A stretch of 64,000 bases of DNA from NCBI RefSeq assembly GCF_010667575.1, contig NZ_JAABNT010000003.1:124001-188000 (forward strand), read 5' to 3'. Shown one piece after another: positions 25,634 to 35,500 of the stretch. Every line of letters starts with the position of its first letter. The first letter of the stretch is position 1. The DNA is from Sulfitobacter sediminilitoris (GTDB lineage Bacteria; Pseudomonadota; Alphaproteobacteria; Rhodobacterales; Rhodobacteraceae). The notes beneath the pieces were generated by a model, which did no database searches, had not been told where the DNA came from, and saw only the letters and a list, made by a program, of their open reading frames with translations. The translations under genes and the position numbers were made by a program.

Positions 25634-28016
25634 GTTGGATGAGGGAGAGCTGCTGGCTCTTCCTTACTTATTCGATTTCTGGGCGATGGACCATCAGTTG
25701 CCGCCGGAGGGGTCGTGGCGGACGTGGGTTGTGCTGGGAGGTCGCGGTGCGGGCAAGACACGCGCTGGGGCCGAGTGGGTTCGATCAATGGTTGAAGGCG
25801 CGAAGCCGCTTGATCCGGGAGCCTGCACGCGCGTGGCACTGGTGGGAGAGACGATTGAACAGGTCCGCGAGGTGATGGTGTTCGGTGACAGTGGTGTGCT
25901 GGCGTGCTCTCCGGAGGATCGACGGCCTGTTTGGGAGTCTGGGCGCAAACGTCTGGTCTGGCCGAATGGGTCGATTGCGACCATTCACACCGCGCATGAT
26001 CCTGAGGGGCTTCGGGGGCCCCAGTTTGACGCCGCGTGGGTGGATGAATATGGATGCGCTGCAGTCAACAAGGGAACAAATCAGCCCAACAAGTTCCTCG
26101 ACTGGAAGAGCTCTGAAAGCAGGCTGCCTTATTACTCGACCGGTGCGCGCGATGAGCTGATGCAGTTGCAGTATCTCCGGGCGATGTCCGAGTATTGGAA
26201 CGATCCTGGGCACAATCCTCTTTCACCGGAGTACGATGGTCGGATGCTGGACATGAGCCGTGCGTTCGTCTGGGCCTTTGACACACGGCCTTATCCGTTT
26301 TTTCCCAACAACGTGACCAAGTGGAGTGATGGGGACAACTATACCCGTGGCCATTGGATCAACGGGCGCACAGCGGGGCGGTCGCTTGCATCGGTTGTCG
26401 GCGAGATTTGCAGGCGAGCCGGCTTGGTCAATTTCAGAACTGAAGGGCTTTATGGGTATGTTCGCGGCTATGCTGTAGAACAGGTGACGGACGCGCGCGC
26501 GGCTTTGCAGCCCTTGATGATCCGATATGGATTTGACGCGATTGAGCGTGACGGGGTGCTGCAGTTTCGCATGCGCGATGGGGTCAAAGCAGTGACGCTG
26601 GATCCTGAAAGGCTTGCCGTGACATCAGAGCTTGACGGCACCGCAGAGCAGGTTCGCGAGGCAGATGCCGAAGTGTCTGGGCGTATGAGATTGCGGTTTG
26701 TGCAGGCCGACGCGGACTTTGACGTCATTGCAGAAGAAGCTGTGTTGGCCGATGAGGCAACACATGCGGTGTCGGGCTCAGAGGTTAATATCGCCCTCAC
26801 TCGCGGAGAGGGACGTCAAATTGCCGAGCGGTGGCTGACAGAGGCGCGGGTTGCGCGTGATACTGTGCGACTGGCCTTGCCTCCGTCACAAATCGCGCTG
26901 GGCGCGGGGGATGTTTTTGAATTGCCGGGGGATGCCAACGAAGGCCCGGCCTTATACCGGATCGACCGCGTTGAGCAGTCAGACGTTCAACTGCTCGAAG
27001 GGGTGAGGATTGAGCCGCAGGTCTATGACCTCGCTGATATTTACGATGAAGTAGTTCAGGCAAGACTATTTGTGGCCCCGGTGCCGGTGCTGTCCCACTT
27101 CATGGATTTGCCGCTTTTGCGTGGGGATGAAGTTCCGCATGCGCCACATCTAGCTGCAACAGCGCAACCCTGGCCGGGGCCGGTTGCGGTGTTTCAGTCC
27201 AGTACGGATGCAAACTATGAATTAAGTAAGGTCATTGGCACGCGTTCGACCGTGGGGATAACGCGCACCAGTTTGCCCGCGGCTCGCGCCGGCGTCATCG
27301 ACCGAGGAGATGTTCTTGAGGTTGAGCTGGTCAGTGGCAGCTTGTCGTCTGTCAGTGAAGAGGCACTTCTGAGTGGGGCCAACATGGCTGCAATCGGCGA
27401 CGGCAGTTATGACAAATGGGAGGTGTTCCAGTTTGCCGAAGCGGAACTGGTCGCGCCGCGTACCTATTGGTTGAAGACGCGGTTGCGGGGTCAGGCGGGG
27501 TCAGATGGGTTGATGCCGGGCAGCTGGCCCAGCGGGTCTTCATTCGTCCTGCTGGACGGCACGCCATCGCAGCTTGATTTGAGCCCGAATTTGCGCCGGG
27601 TCGCGCAGAATTTTCGGATAGGACCGGCTCGCCGGGGATATGACGACCCATCGTATCGTCACAGGATAGTGGCGTTTGATGGAAATGGGTTGCGGCCTTA
27701 TGTGCCGTGTCATTTGCGCTTTCGGGAAACGGCTACCGGCGACTATGAATTGGACTGGATCAGGCGAACCCGGATTGATGGTGATGGATGGGAAACGCCA
27801 GAAGTTCCTTTGGGCGAAGAAAGCGAAAGCTACGTTGTGCGCGTGATGCAGAATGGCGCCGTCTTGCGTGAGGAGATGGTGGCGCATCCCTCGTTTCACT
27901 ACTCCGCAGCGATGCAGGCGAGTGATAACCTTGCGAGCCCGTTCGACGTAGCAGTGGCGCAAGTATCAGCAACATATGGGACCGGACCTTTTCAAACTGT
28001 TCGAATTGCTGAGTAG
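25542..28016 (+). CDS. GTA remnant: terminase large-subunit ATPase part fused in frame to the C-terminal half of g15 tail protein
   Basis: One open frame of about 824 residues made of two GTA proteins. Residues 1-169 are the N-terminal part of large terminase g2: LPPEGSWRTWVVLGGRGAGKT holds Walker A (GGRGAGKT, residues 66-73), then RVALVGETIEQVREVMV, LRGPQFDAAWVDE with Walker B. Straight after WVDE (about 26043-26054) the sequence becomes the C-terminal part of g15, the large TIM-barrel-like tail protein: YGCAAVNKGTNQPNKFLDWK, then YYSTGARDELMQLQYLRAMS, FVWAFDTRPYPFFPNN, and on to the usual C-terminus. Missing are the terminase nuclease, portal, protease, capsid and all other tail genes, about a dozen in an intact cluster. 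Reading continues for 655 g15-derived residues without a stop. An alternative start is ATG 25500. It cannot make particles as it stands. Confidence 0.88.
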   Translation: MPLIWTERGLRSGASWIASADAAVQEQFLNELDEGELLALPYLFDFWAMDHQLPPEGSWRTWVVLGGRGAGKTRAGAEWVRSMVEGAKPLDPGACTRVALVGETIEQVREVMVFGDSGVLACSPEDRRPVWESGRKRLVWPNGSIATIHTAHDPEGLRGPQFDAAWVDEYGCAAVNKGTNQPNKFLDWKSSESRLPYYSTGARDELMQLQYLRAMSEYWNDPGHNPLSPEYDGRMLDMSRAFVWAFDTRPYPFFPNNVTKWSDGDNYTRGHWINGRTAGRSLASVVGEICRRAGLVNFRTEGLYGYVRGYAVEQVTDARAALQPLMIRYGFDAIERDGVLQFRMRDGVKAVTLDPERLAVTSELDGTAEQVREADAEVSGRMRLRFVQADADFDVIAEEAVLADEATHAVSGSEVNIALTRGEGRQIAERWLTEARVARDTVRLALPPSQIALGAGDVFELPGDANEGPALYRIDRVEQSDVQLLEGVRIEPQVYDLADIYDEVVQARLFVAPVPVLSHFMDLPLLRGDEVPHAPHLAATAQPWPGPVAVFQSSTDANYELSKVIGTRSTVGITRTSLPAARAGVIDRGDVLEVELVSGSLSSVSEEALLSGANMAAIGDGSYDKWEVFQFAEAELVAPRTYWLKTRLRGQAGSDGLMPGSWPSGSSFVLLDGTPSQLDLSPNLRRVAQNFRIGPARRGYDDPSYRHRIVAFDGNGLRPYVPCHLRFRETATGDYELDWIRRTRIDGDGWETPEVPLGEESESYVVRVMQNGAVLREEMVAHPSFHYSAAMQASDNLASPFDVAVAQVSATYGTGPFQTVRIAE

Positions 28017-28309
28017 TGAGACCGGTCTTTCACAGCGATCTTACTGCTGCCGCAAGAGCATTGTTGTTTGCCCCCCGCAGAGGGAGGGAGGAGCTTTGTC
28101 GGATGATGCTGCGCGAAGCGGAGTGGGCGGATCGATTTACGCAAAGATTGGGTAAAGTGCATCCGGTATGGGGCAATGGAACTTTGTCTGACGCGGCATC
28201 TCGCAGACCCTTGGCGTTTGAGGTGCCACTTGATGATCCAGAGTACTGCGCATGTCTGGCACTTGTCTTGTTGCATCTCAGCCATCGGCCCCGCAGTTTT
28301 CACATGTAA
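28016..28309 (+). CDS. small conserved protein following GTA g15
   Basis: A 97-residue protein read from a GTG that overlaps the g15 stop by one base (TAGTG). Features: RALLFAPRRGREELCRMMLR, a Glu/Asp-rich helix EAEWADRFTQRLGKVHP, WGNGTLSDAA, and a C-terminal LDDPEYCACLALVLLHL. As I recall, similar small genes lie between g15 and cysE in related Rhodobacterales; that and the coupling to g15 support it being real. Function unknown. Confidence 0.65.
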   Translation: MRPVFHSDLTAAARALLFAPRRGREELCRMMLREAEWADRFTQRLGKVHPVWGNGTLSDAASRRPLAFEVPLDDPEYCACLALVLLHLSHRPRSFHM

Positions 28310-28411
28310 GTTTTGCTGACACATCGATAGCAGAAATATGCTGCATCACGGCTTTGCGTTTGGCACAAAGGCCCTAGATAGGCTAGGACGTGCACAGCAA
28401 AGGACGTGGAT

Positions 28412-29224
28412 ATGGCTGAACTTCGCAGAAAAATCGCTACGGTTGATCCGGTTTGGGACCGTATTCAGAGGGAAGCCGAACAGGCTGTGCAGGATGAACC
28501 GCTGATCGGCGGCTTTGTGCATGCCTGTATCCTGCATCACAAATCGATCGAAAAAGCTCTGTCTTATCGGATCGCGGCCAAGCTTGCGTCAAACGAGATG
28601 TCGATGGTCGTCGTGCGGGAGATGGTGGAAGAAGCCTATGCGGACAACCCCTCTTTGGTAGAAGCGGCGCGTGCTGACCTTGTCGCGATTTATGAGCGTG
28701 ATCCGGCCTGCCACAGGTTTCTGCAACCGATCCTCTATTTCAAAGGCTATCAGGCTGTGCAGGCCTACCGTGTGGCGCATCATCTCTGGGTGCATGGGCG
28801 TCAGGATCTGGCTTACTTCGTCCAGATGCGGGTGAGCGAGATTTTTGGCGTCGATATTCATCCCGGAGCTGTCATTGGCAAAGGGATCATGATCGACCAC
28901 GCGCATTCCATCGTCATCGGTGAAACGGCTGTAGTCGGCGATAACGTGTCGATGCTGCATTCGGTTACTCTGGGCGGTACCGGCAAGGAAGAAGAGGATC
29001 GGCATCCCAAAATTGAGGACGGTGTGCTGATCGGTGCGGGCGCCAAGGTGCTGGGTAACATTCGGGTGGGACACTGCAGCCGCATCGCTGCAGGCTCCGT
29101 CGTGTTGGAGGAAGTGCCGCCGTGCAAGACGGTGGCTGGTATTCCGGCGCGCATTGTTGGAGAGGCGGGCTGTGAGCAGCCAGCAATCTCGATGAACCAC
29201 ATGCTTGGGCCTTGGAAAGAATAG
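28412..29224 (+). CDS. cysE: serine O-acetyltransferase
   Basis: CysE, 270 residues, acetylates L-serine with acetyl-CoA to start cysteine synthesis. N-terminal helical domain (DPVWDRIQREAEQAVQDEPL), then the left-handed beta-helix of hexapeptide repeats (FGVDIHPGAVIGKGIMIDHA; GETAVVGDNVSMLHSVTLGG), with catalytic His in DHAHSIVIGE and the GTGKEEEDRHPKI loop. ATG 28412 has AAAGGA 7 bases upstream. It is the classic downstream neighbour of GTA clusters in Rhodobacterales, which anchors the interpretation of the remnant before it. Confidence 0.97.
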   Translation: MAELRRKIATVDPVWDRIQREAEQAVQDEPLIGGFVHACILHHKSIEKALSYRIAAKLASNEMSMVVVREMVEEAYADNPSLVEAARADLVAIYERDPACHRFLQPILYFKGYQAVQAYRVAHHLWVHGRQDLAYFVQMRVSEIFGVDIHPGAVIGKGIMIDHAHSIVIGETAVVGDNVSMLHSVTLGGTGKEEEDRHPKIEDGVLIGAGAKVLGNIRVGHCSRIAAGSVVLEEVPPCKTVAGIPARIVGEAGCEQPAISMNHMLGPWKE

Positions 29225-29244
29225 TCCTAAAGTTGAATTGAAAG

Positions 29245-29273
29245 AAAAGGCCGGGAAAATCCCGGCCTTTTTT
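29245..29273. terminator. bidirectional terminator between cysE and pdhC
   Basis: Stem AAAAGGCCGGGA / TCCCGGCCTTTT around AAA, with T on one side and A on the other, so it serves both convergent genes. Confidence 0.92.
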
Positions 29274-29303
29274 ATTGGATTAAGCTTTGCCGCAAAACGT
29301 CCG

Positions 29304-30644
29304 TCAGGCGAGCATCGTCATCGGTGCTTCAAGGTTGTCCTTGATCGCGGAAAGCAACTGAGCGCCTAGCGCGCCGTCGATTACCCGGTGATCGACCGAC
29401 AATGTCACTGACATCACAGTGGCGACGCTGATTTCTCCCTCGGCGTTCACAACCGGTTTCTTGACCCCTGCGCCAACGGCAAGGATTGCGCCGTGCGGCG
29501 GATTGATCACTGCGTCGAAATTGTCGATGCCGAACATCCCCAGATTCGAGATGGCAAAGCTACCGCCCTGATATTCATGCGGCGCAAGTTTGCGGTCGCG
29601 GGCGCGGGTCGCGAGGTCTTTCATCTCGGCTGATAGCGCGGAAAGCGATTTCATCTCCGCGTCCTTCAGGACCGGTGTGAACAGACCTCCTTCGATCGCG
29701 ACGGCGACGGCCACATCCGATGGGGTCAATTTAAGCATCCGGTCGCCTGCCCAGACGGCATTGGCCTCGGGCACCTGCTGTAGCGCCAAGGCACAGGCCT
29801 TGATGATGAAATCATTCACCGACAATTTCACGCCGCGCGGCTCCAGCTGCTTATTCAACTGGGAACGGAAGGCCATCAGCGCATCCAGATGGATGTCGCG
29901 GCGCAGGTAGAAATGCGGGATGGTCTGCTTGGCTTCGGTCAGGCGGCCGGCGATGGTCTTGCGCATACCATCAAGCTTGATCTCTTCGTAGTCGCGACCT
30001 TCGTACATCTTGAGCACGGCATCGGTGGACGGTCCAGCAGCCACTGCCGGCGCGGCTGCCTTTGGCGCTTCGCTCGTTGCGGTGGCCTCTGCGGCCTTTG
30101 CAGGCGTGTCCGACTTGCTCAGCCCCTCGACATCAGCTTTCACGATCCGCCCTCTGGGCCCGGAGCCTTTGATCTGGCTGAGGTCCAAGCCCTTGTCCGC
30201 CGCTATGCGACGGGCGAGGGGGGAGGCAAAAATGCGCTTTCCATCTGCACCCTGTGGGGCAGCGGGAGCGGGCGATGCCTCTGTCTCGCCGCGACCATAT
30301 CCGGCCGCAGGGGCAGTTTTGTCGGAGGCCTCTGCGGGCGCCGCGTTTGAGGACGCTGGTTCTTTGGGCGCGCTGACATCACCAATGTCGTCAGCGCTTT
30401 CACCGTCTTCCAGCAGCACTGCAATGGGAGAGTTGACCTTGACCCCTTCGGTGCCTTCTTGGATCAGGATTTTGCCAATGACACCTTCGTCCACGGCTTC
30501 GAACTCCATGGTCGCCTTGTCGGTCTCGATCTCGCACATCACATCGCCGGAACTGACGGTATCGCCTTCTTTGACCAGCCATTTGGCCAGTGTGCCTTCT
30601 TCCATGGTGGGCGAGAGGGCGGGCATGAGGATTTCTGTGGGCAT
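29304..30644 (-). CDS. pdhC: pyruvate dehydrogenase complex E2, dihydrolipoamide acetyltransferase
   Basis: E2 core of the PDH complex, 446 residues. One lipoyl domain (about 1-80; lipoylated Lys in [17 protein letters not shown]), an Ala/Pro-rich linker, a peripheral subunit-binding domain ([20 protein letters not shown]), a second linker, and the catalytic domain with [20 protein letters not shown] and the HxxxDG motif in [15 protein letters not shown]. It moves acetyl from lipoamide to CoA. Last gene of pdhA-pdhB-pdhC, 12 bases after pdhB. Confidence 0.97.
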   Translation of the reverse strand: MPTEILMPALSPTMEEGTLAKWLVKEGDTVSSGDVMCEIETDKATMEFEAVDEGVIGKILIQEGTEGVKVNSPIAVLLEDGESADDIGDVSAPKEPASSNAAPAEASDKTAPAAGYGRGETEASPAPAAPQGADGKRIFASPLARRIAADKGLDLSQIKGSGPRGRIVKADVEGLSKSDTPAKAAEATATSEAPKAAAPAVAAGPSTDAVLKMYEGRDYEEIKLDGMRKTIAGRLTEAKQTIPHFYLRRDIHLDALMAFRSQLNKQLEPRGVKLSVNDFIIKACALALQQVPEANAVWAGDRMLKLTPSDVAVAVAIEGGLFTPVLKDAEMKSLSALSAEMKDLATRARDRKLAPHEYQGGSFAISNLGMFGIDNFDAVINPPHGAILAVGAGVKKPVVNAEGEISVATVMSVTLSVDHRVIDGALGAQLLSAIKDNLEAPMTMLA

Positions 30645-30656
30645 CTTGTCCGCTCC

Positions 30657-32036
30657 TTACTTATAGGTGACTTTTTTCACAGCTTCGATGACCTCATCAG
30701 TGGTCACAAGCGCATGTTTTTCAAGGTTCGCCGCGTAGGGCATCGGAACATCCTTGCCCGTGCAGTTGATCACAGGCGCGTCGAGGTAATCGAACGCCTC
30801 CTGCATCACCACGGACGAGATGTAGTTGCCAACCGACCCTTGCGGCCAGCCTTCCTCAACCGTGACCAGACGATTGGTCTTCATCACCGATTTGATGATG
30901 GCACCCGTGTCCATTGGACGGATCGTGCGCAGATCGATAACCTCGGCGCTGATACCCTCTTCTGCCAGCTTTTCAGCGGCTTGAAGCGCATAGCTCATCC
31001 CGATGCCAAAGCTCACGATTGTGACATCCTCGCCTTCGCGCCATGTGCGTGCCTTGCCGAATGGAACGGTGTAATCGTCAAGGTCTGGTACGTCGAATGA
31101 CCTGCCGTAAAGGATTTCGTTCTCAAGGAAGATGACCGGGTTCGGGTCGCGGATCGCCGTTTTCATCAGACCTTTGTAGTCGGACGCAGAGTACGGCATC
31201 GCAACCTTTAGACCGGGGATCTGCATGTACCACGCGGCGTAATCCTGAGAGTGCTGTGCACCGACGCGGGCGGCAGCACCGTTGGGGCCACGGAAAACCA
31301 TTGGCGCGCCCATCTGACCGCCCGACATATAAAGCGTCTTGGCCGCCGAGTTGATGATGTGGTCAATCGCCTGCATCGCGAAGTTGAAGGTCATGAACTC
31401 CACGATGGGGCGCAGACCGCCAAAAGCAGCACCCACACCGATGCCCGCAAACCCGTGTTCGGTGATGGGGGTGTCAATCACGCGCTTGGGGCCAAACTCA
31501 TCAAGCATGCCTTGGGTGATCTTGTAGGCACCTTGGTATTCAGCCACCTCTTCGCCCATGACGAAAACATTCTCGTCGCGGCGCATTTCCTCGGCCATGC
31601 CGTCGCGCAGGGCCTCGCGGACCGTCTGTTGCTTGAGCGTGGTGCCCTCGGGCCAGTCGGGCGAGGTGTCCACCTTGGGTTCCGGGTGCTCCATCGCGGC
31701 TGCCGGGGCGGTCTCTGAGGATTGCTCCTTGTCGGCGGGGACGGGAGCGGAGGCAGGCTCGGATTTGGCGGTCTCGATGTCGGAGGCATCTTCGCCTTCC
31801 TCCAGCAAGATCGCGATAGGCGTGTTCACCTTGACGCCTTCGGTACCTTCCTCGATGAGGATCTTGCCGACGATGCCTTCGTCTACGGCTTCGAACTCCA
31901 TCGTCGCCTTGTCGGTTTCAATCTCGGCCATGATGTCACCGGAATTGACGGTATCGCCTTCCTTGACCAGCCATTTGGCAAGCGTGCCTTCTTCCATTGT
32001 TGGCGAGAGAGCGGGCATGAGAATTTCGGTCGCCAT
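30657..32036 (-). CDS. pdhB: pyruvate dehydrogenase E1 beta with N-terminal lipoyl domain
   Basis: E1 beta of 459 residues. Unlike most E1 beta subunits it begins with a complete lipoyl domain ([20 protein letters not shown]; lipoyl Lys in [10 protein letters not shown]) and an acidic/Ala-rich linker to about residue 135, then the transketolase-like domain ([60 protein letters not shown]). This arrangement is known in alphaproteobacteria. The lipoyl domain is almost the same as that of pdhC. ATG 32036 follows GGAGG; 3 bases separate it from the pdhA stop. Confidence 0.97.
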   Translation of the reverse strand: MATEILMPALSPTMEEGTLAKWLVKEGDTVNSGDIMAEIETDKATMEFEAVDEGIVGKILIEEGTEGVKVNTPIAILLEEGEDASDIETAKSEPASAPVPADKEQSSETAPAAAMEHPEPKVDTSPDWPEGTTLKQQTVREALRDGMAEEMRRDENVFVMGEEVAEYQGAYKITQGMLDEFGPKRVIDTPITEHGFAGIGVGAAFGGLRPIVEFMTFNFAMQAIDHIINSAAKTLYMSGGQMGAPMVFRGPNGAAARVGAQHSQDYAAWYMQIPGLKVAMPYSASDYKGLMKTAIRDPNPVIFLENEILYGRSFDVPDLDDYTVPFGKARTWREGEDVTIVSFGIGMSYALQAAEKLAEEGISAEVIDLRTIRPMDTGAIIKSVMKTNRLVTVEEGWPQGSVGNYISSVVMQEAFDYLDAPVINCTGKDVPMPYAANLEKHALVTTDEVIEAVKKVTYK

Positions 32037-32039
32037 CAA

Positions 32040-33050
32040 TCAGGCCTCCTGCGGTACTTCGGTTGCGTAGATATCGGTCCAGAGCTCATCCAAACTGGGC
32101 TCGGGGCTGTCCTTGGCGAAATCTGCGCTTTCGTTAACGATTTTCTTGATGTCCTTGTCGATGGCCTTCAGGTCATCCTCGGTCGCGTGCTTGCCCTGCA
32201 ACAGCATGTTGCGCACTGCTTCGATGGGGTCACGTTCATCGCGCATCTTCTGGACTTCCTCGCGGGTCCGGTACTTGGCCGGATCGGACATCGAATGGCC
32301 GCGGTAGCGGTAGGTTTTGATCTCTAGAATGTAGGGGCCCTTGCCCGAGCGGCAGTGCGCGACCGCCGTTTCGCCTGCAGCCTTCACGGCGAGAACGTCC
32401 ATGCCATCGACTGCTTCGCCGGGAATGCCGAACGCTTTGCCACGCTCCCAGATCTCAGCCGAGGAGGTAGAGCGTTGCTGGGACGTGCCCATGGCGTATT
32501 GGTTGTTCTCGATCACGAAGATGCAGGGCAGCTGCCACAGGGCGGCCATATTGAATGTCTCGTACACCTGACCCTGGTTCGCCGCCCCGTCACCGAAGTA
32601 GGTGAAGGTAACGCGACCGTTTTCCTTGTATTTGTCTGCAAAGGCCAGACCTGCACCCAGCGGCACCTGTGCGGCGACGATCCCGTGGCCACCGTAGAAA
32701 TGCTTCTCTTTCGAGAACATGTGCATGGAGCCGCCTTTGCCCTTGGAATAACCGCCCTCGCGGCCCGTGAGCTCGGCCATCACGCCATTGGGGTCCATGC
32801 CACAAGCCAGCATGTGGCCGTGATCGCGATAGGAGGTGATGCGCTTGTCGCCTTCTTCGGCTGCCGCCTCAAGGCCCACAACAACAGCTTCCTGTCCGAT
32901 GTACAGGTGGCAGAAACCGCCAATCAGCCCCATACCATATAGCTGACCTGCTTTTTCCTCAAACCGTCGGATCAGCAGCATGTCCTTGTAATAAGCCTTC
33001 AGCTCATCGGCCGAGACGTTGGGTTTCTTGGTGGTCTTCTTTGCCGCCAT
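32040..33050 (-). CDS. pdhA: pyruvate dehydrogenase E1 alpha
   Basis: E1 alpha, 336 residues, thiamine-diphosphate enzyme that decarboxylates pyruvate. ThDP motif GDGAANQGQVYETFNMAALW to ENN, the region GLIGGFCHLYIGQEAVVVGL, and the regulatory-loop equivalent YRYRGHSMSDPAKYRTREEV are visible. First gene of the pdhABC operon. An inverted repeat at 33089-33110, about 40 bases upstream, is shared with the lpdA promoter and probably controls the operon. Confidence 0.97.
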   Translation of the reverse strand: MAAKKTTKKPNVSADELKAYYKDMLLIRRFEEKAGQLYGMGLIGGFCHLYIGQEAVVVGLEAAAEEGDKRITSYRDHGHMLACGMDPNGVMAELTGREGGYSKGKGGSMHMFSKEKHFYGGHGIVAAQVPLGAGLAFADKYKENGRVTFTYFGDGAANQGQVYETFNMAALWQLPCIFVIENNQYAMGTSQQRSTSSAEIWERGKAFGIPGEAVDGMDVLAVKAAGETAVAHCRSGKGPYILEIKTYRYRGHSMSDPAKYRTREEVQKMRDERDPIEAVRNMLLQGKHATEDDLKAIDKDIKKIVNESADFAKDSPEPSLDELWTDIYATEVPQEA

Positions 33051-33088
33051 GGGGCGTGTCCTCCGTCAGCGCGTCGTTACGTGCACAA

Positions 33089-33110
33089 GATAGTTTAGTG
33101 TTAAACTATC
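33089..33110. promoter_or_regulatory. inverted-repeat operator of the pdhABC operon
   Basis: GATAGTTTA-N4-TAAACTATC: perfect 9-bp arms with a 4-base spacer, 39 bases upstream of pdhA. The core TAGTTTA-N4-TAAACTA recurs exactly in front of lpdA. Length and symmetry fit a dimeric repressor or activator; the protein is not in the window. Confidence 0.75.
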
Positions 33111-33232
33111 TATTATCGGATTCGTTGACCAAAGGGTAGGGGCAAACAGAAACCAGCGTCGTGCGAAGGAGACTAGCGCAGCTTTTGATATGAAACATCG
33201 ATCTGGAACAGGTGTCCCAAAACAATCCTGCC

Positions 33233-33532
33233 TCAGCGGATGACGATTTCGTCTGCGCGAACCATACCCAAAACACGCCGCACCTGTTCATCAAGCAGGT
33301 CAAGGTCAAGATAATCATCCGACATGCGCTTGGTCAGGTTTTCCATCCGGGCAACTTCTGTGCGGACTTCGGCCAACTGACTGCGCAGTTGCTGGCTTTC
33401 CGCGACAATCTCAGCCCGGCGAAACAGCCCAAAATCACCCTGTACGGCGGCAAAGGTGAAATACAGGCTTAGCGCGAAGGCGATTGCAAAAAACAGCAAT
33501 GTGCCAAAGGCGGGGCGTGCGGTGCGGGTCAT
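33233..33532 (-). CDS. ftsB: septum formation initiator FtsB/DivIC
   Basis: A 99-residue bitopic membrane protein: N-terminal helix (PAFGTLLFFAIAFALSLYFT), then a periplasmic coiled coil (SQQLRSQLAEVRTEVARMEN) and the end DYLDLDLLDEQVRRVLGMV typical of FtsB-like proteins in alphaproteobacteria. It joins FtsL and FtsQ in the divisome. It lies upstream of pdhA on the same strand, an order often seen in this class, with about 180 bases between. Confidence 0.88.
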   Translation of the reverse strand: MTRTARPAFGTLLFFAIAFALSLYFTFAAVQGDFGLFRRAEIVAESQQLRSQLAEVRTEVARMENLTKRMSDDYLDLDLLDEQVRRVLGMVRADEIVIR

Positions 33533-33664
33533 CTGGTCTGCCTCAGATCGTCTCTTGGTGGACGTGACAAGACTATGACACAGGTGATTCGCTCTGTGAA
33601 TCCCAAATCGGGTTAAAAGCCATCTTTTTAAGGATTTCTGATCCCGCGTGACAAATCCGCAGGT

Positions 33665-34867
33665 TCAGAGTGGCACGCCCTCCAAGGCAGCGACGCCGGG
33701 CAGTGTCTTGCCCTCCATCCATTCAAGAAACGCGCCGCCGGCTGTCGAAATATACGAAAAGTCTTCGGCCACACCGGCCTTGTTAAGCGCGGCAACCGTA
33801 TCACCCCCGCCAGCGACCGAGATCAGCGCGCCGTCTTTGGTGCGCTGCGCGGCAATGCGGGCAGCCGCCACTGTGGCGGTATCAAAGGGGGCGATTTCAA
33901 ACGCGCCCATGGGACCGTTCCAGATCAGTGTTTTCAACCCCTCGAAGGCCTTGCTGACCGTTTCGATGCTGGCGGGACCTGCATCCAAAACCATCTCGTC
34001 AGCTTCCAGCTTGGTATTAGGGCCAAGACGTTTTACGTCATGCGCTGTCCCTGCCGCGAATTCCCTGGCGACAAGCCCGTCTTCGGGCAGAATAACGCGA
34101 CAGCCAGCCTTCTCAGCCTGTGCGAGAATATCGTGGGCGGTATCAAAAAAGTCGGGTTCTGAAAGTGACGCGCCAAGGTCAGCACCCAGCGCGCCCAGAA
34201 AGGTGTTCGCCATGCCGCCGCCGATCACCAGCGTATCGAGGCGGTTCACGAGGTTCTCTAGGAGCGCGATCTTGGTGGAAACCTTGGCGCCACCCACGAC
34301 AGCACCGACTGGGCGCTCAGGCTTGGCCAAAGCGGCTTCAAGCGCGCTCAGTTCCGCCTCCATCAAGCGGCCTGCACAGGATGGCATCAGCCTCGCGATT
34401 CCTTCGGTTGACGCATGTGCGCGGTGTGCGGCGGAAAAGGCGTCATTGCAGTAGACATCGCCCAGGCCCGCAAGGCGCGCTGCGAAATCAGGGTCATTGC
34501 TTTCTTCGCCGGGATAGAAACGGATATTCTCCAGCAGGATCACATCGGCGGCCTCTGCCTCTGCGGTCAGGTTTTCCGCGCCTTCAAGTGTTTCGACCAG
34601 CACCACCTTCAGGTCCAAAGCATCCCGCAGCGCGGGCAACACCTGTCCAAGGCTCATGTCTAAGTTTACCTTGCCCTTGGGCCGTCCGAAATGCGCCAGC
34701 AACATGGGCTTGCCACCTTTGGCGATAATGTCGCGAACCGTGGGCACAATTCGCTCGATCCGTGTTGCGTCGGTAACGCGGCCATTCTCGACAGGGACAT
34801 TGATATCCACCCGGACCAGCACCCGCTTGCCCTCAAGATTCATGTCGTCCAGCGTTTTCCAGCTCAT
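33665..34867 (-). CDS. pgk: phosphoglycerate kinase
   Basis: Glycolytic/gluconeogenic kinase, 400 residues, between 1,3-bisphosphoglycerate and 3-phosphoglycerate. N-domain: [40 protein letters not shown]-domain: [32 protein letters not shown] and [11 protein letters not shown]. Start 34867 (MSWKTLDDM) has AAAGGA upstream. It is divergent from two cyclophilin genes. Confidence 0.97.
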   Translation of the reverse strand: MSWKTLDDMNLEGKRVLVRVDINVPVENGRVTDATRIERIVPTVRDIIAKGGKPMLLAHFGRPKGKVNLDMSLGQVLPALRDALDLKVVLVETLEGAENLTAEAEAADVILLENIRFYPGEESNDPDFAARLAGLGDVYCNDAFSAAHRAHASTEGIARLMPSCAGRLMEAELSALEAALAKPERPVGAVVGGAKVSTKIALLENLVNRLDTLVIGGGMANTFLGALGADLGASLSEPDFFDTAHDILAQAEKAGCRVILPEDGLVAREFAAGTAHDVKRLGPNTKLEADEMVLDAGPASIETVSKAFEGLKTLIWNGPMGAFEIAPFDTATVAAARIAAQRTKDGALISVAGGGDTVAALNKAGVAEDFSYISTAGGAFLEWMEGKTLPGVAALEGVPL

Positions 34868-34993
34868 CCCGCGTCCTTTCCCGATCTGTTCGATGGGTGT
34901 TTTGCCTTTCTGGCCCGAATGGTCAATGCACGCGCTTGGCAATTGCGCCCATCCCCCCTAGGTAGAGGCAAATCAAGTTCAAAGGAGCACGGC

Positions 34994-35500
34994 ATGGCCG
35001 AGATTAAAGACCCTGAAAACACCATCCTGATGGAACTCAAAGGTGGTACCGTCACAATCCAACTGCTACCCGACGTCGCACCAAAGCATGTTGAGCGCAT
35101 GAAGGAGCTGGCCCGCGCTGGCAAATACGACAACGTGGCATTCCACAGGGTTATCGACGGTTTCATGGCACAGACCGGCGATGTGGAGCATGGCAACATG
35201 GAAGACGGATTTAACCTGCGCATGGCTGGTACAGGTGGGTCCGATCTGGACAACGTACCTGCGGAATTTTCCAAGGTACCGCATGCGCGCGGGTCTTTGG
35301 GCGCGGCACGGTCGGCCAATCCTGACAGCGCGAACAGCCAGTTTTTCATCAACTTCAAAGACAATGATTTCCTGAACGGACAATACACTGTCTATGGTCA
35401 GGTTATCGAAGGGATGGAGCATGTCGACGCTATCACCCGCGGCGAGCCGCCTGCCGAGCCGGATCGCATGATCAGCGTCAAGGTCGCTGCCGATGCGTAA
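34994..35500 (+). CDS. cytosolic peptidyl-prolyl cis-trans isomerase (cyclophilin)
   Basis: Cyclophilin of 168 residues with no signal peptide. Active-site segments: FHRVIDGFMAQTGDVEHGN, GSLGAARSANPDSANSQFFI, and NGQYTVYGQVIEGMEHVD. ATG 34994 is preceded by AAAGGAGC; longer upstream frames are not conserved. Its end overlaps the start of the next cyclophilin gene by 8 bases, so a cytosolic and an exported isomerase are translated together. Confidence 0.95.
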   Translation: MAEIKDPENTILMELKGGTVTIQLLPDVAPKHVERMKELARAGKYDNVAFHRVIDGFMAQTGDVEHGNMEDGFNLRMAGTGGSDLDNVPAEFSKVPHARGSLGAARSANPDSANSQFFINFKDNDFLNGQYTVYGQVIEGMEHVDAITRGEPPAEPDRMISVKVAADA

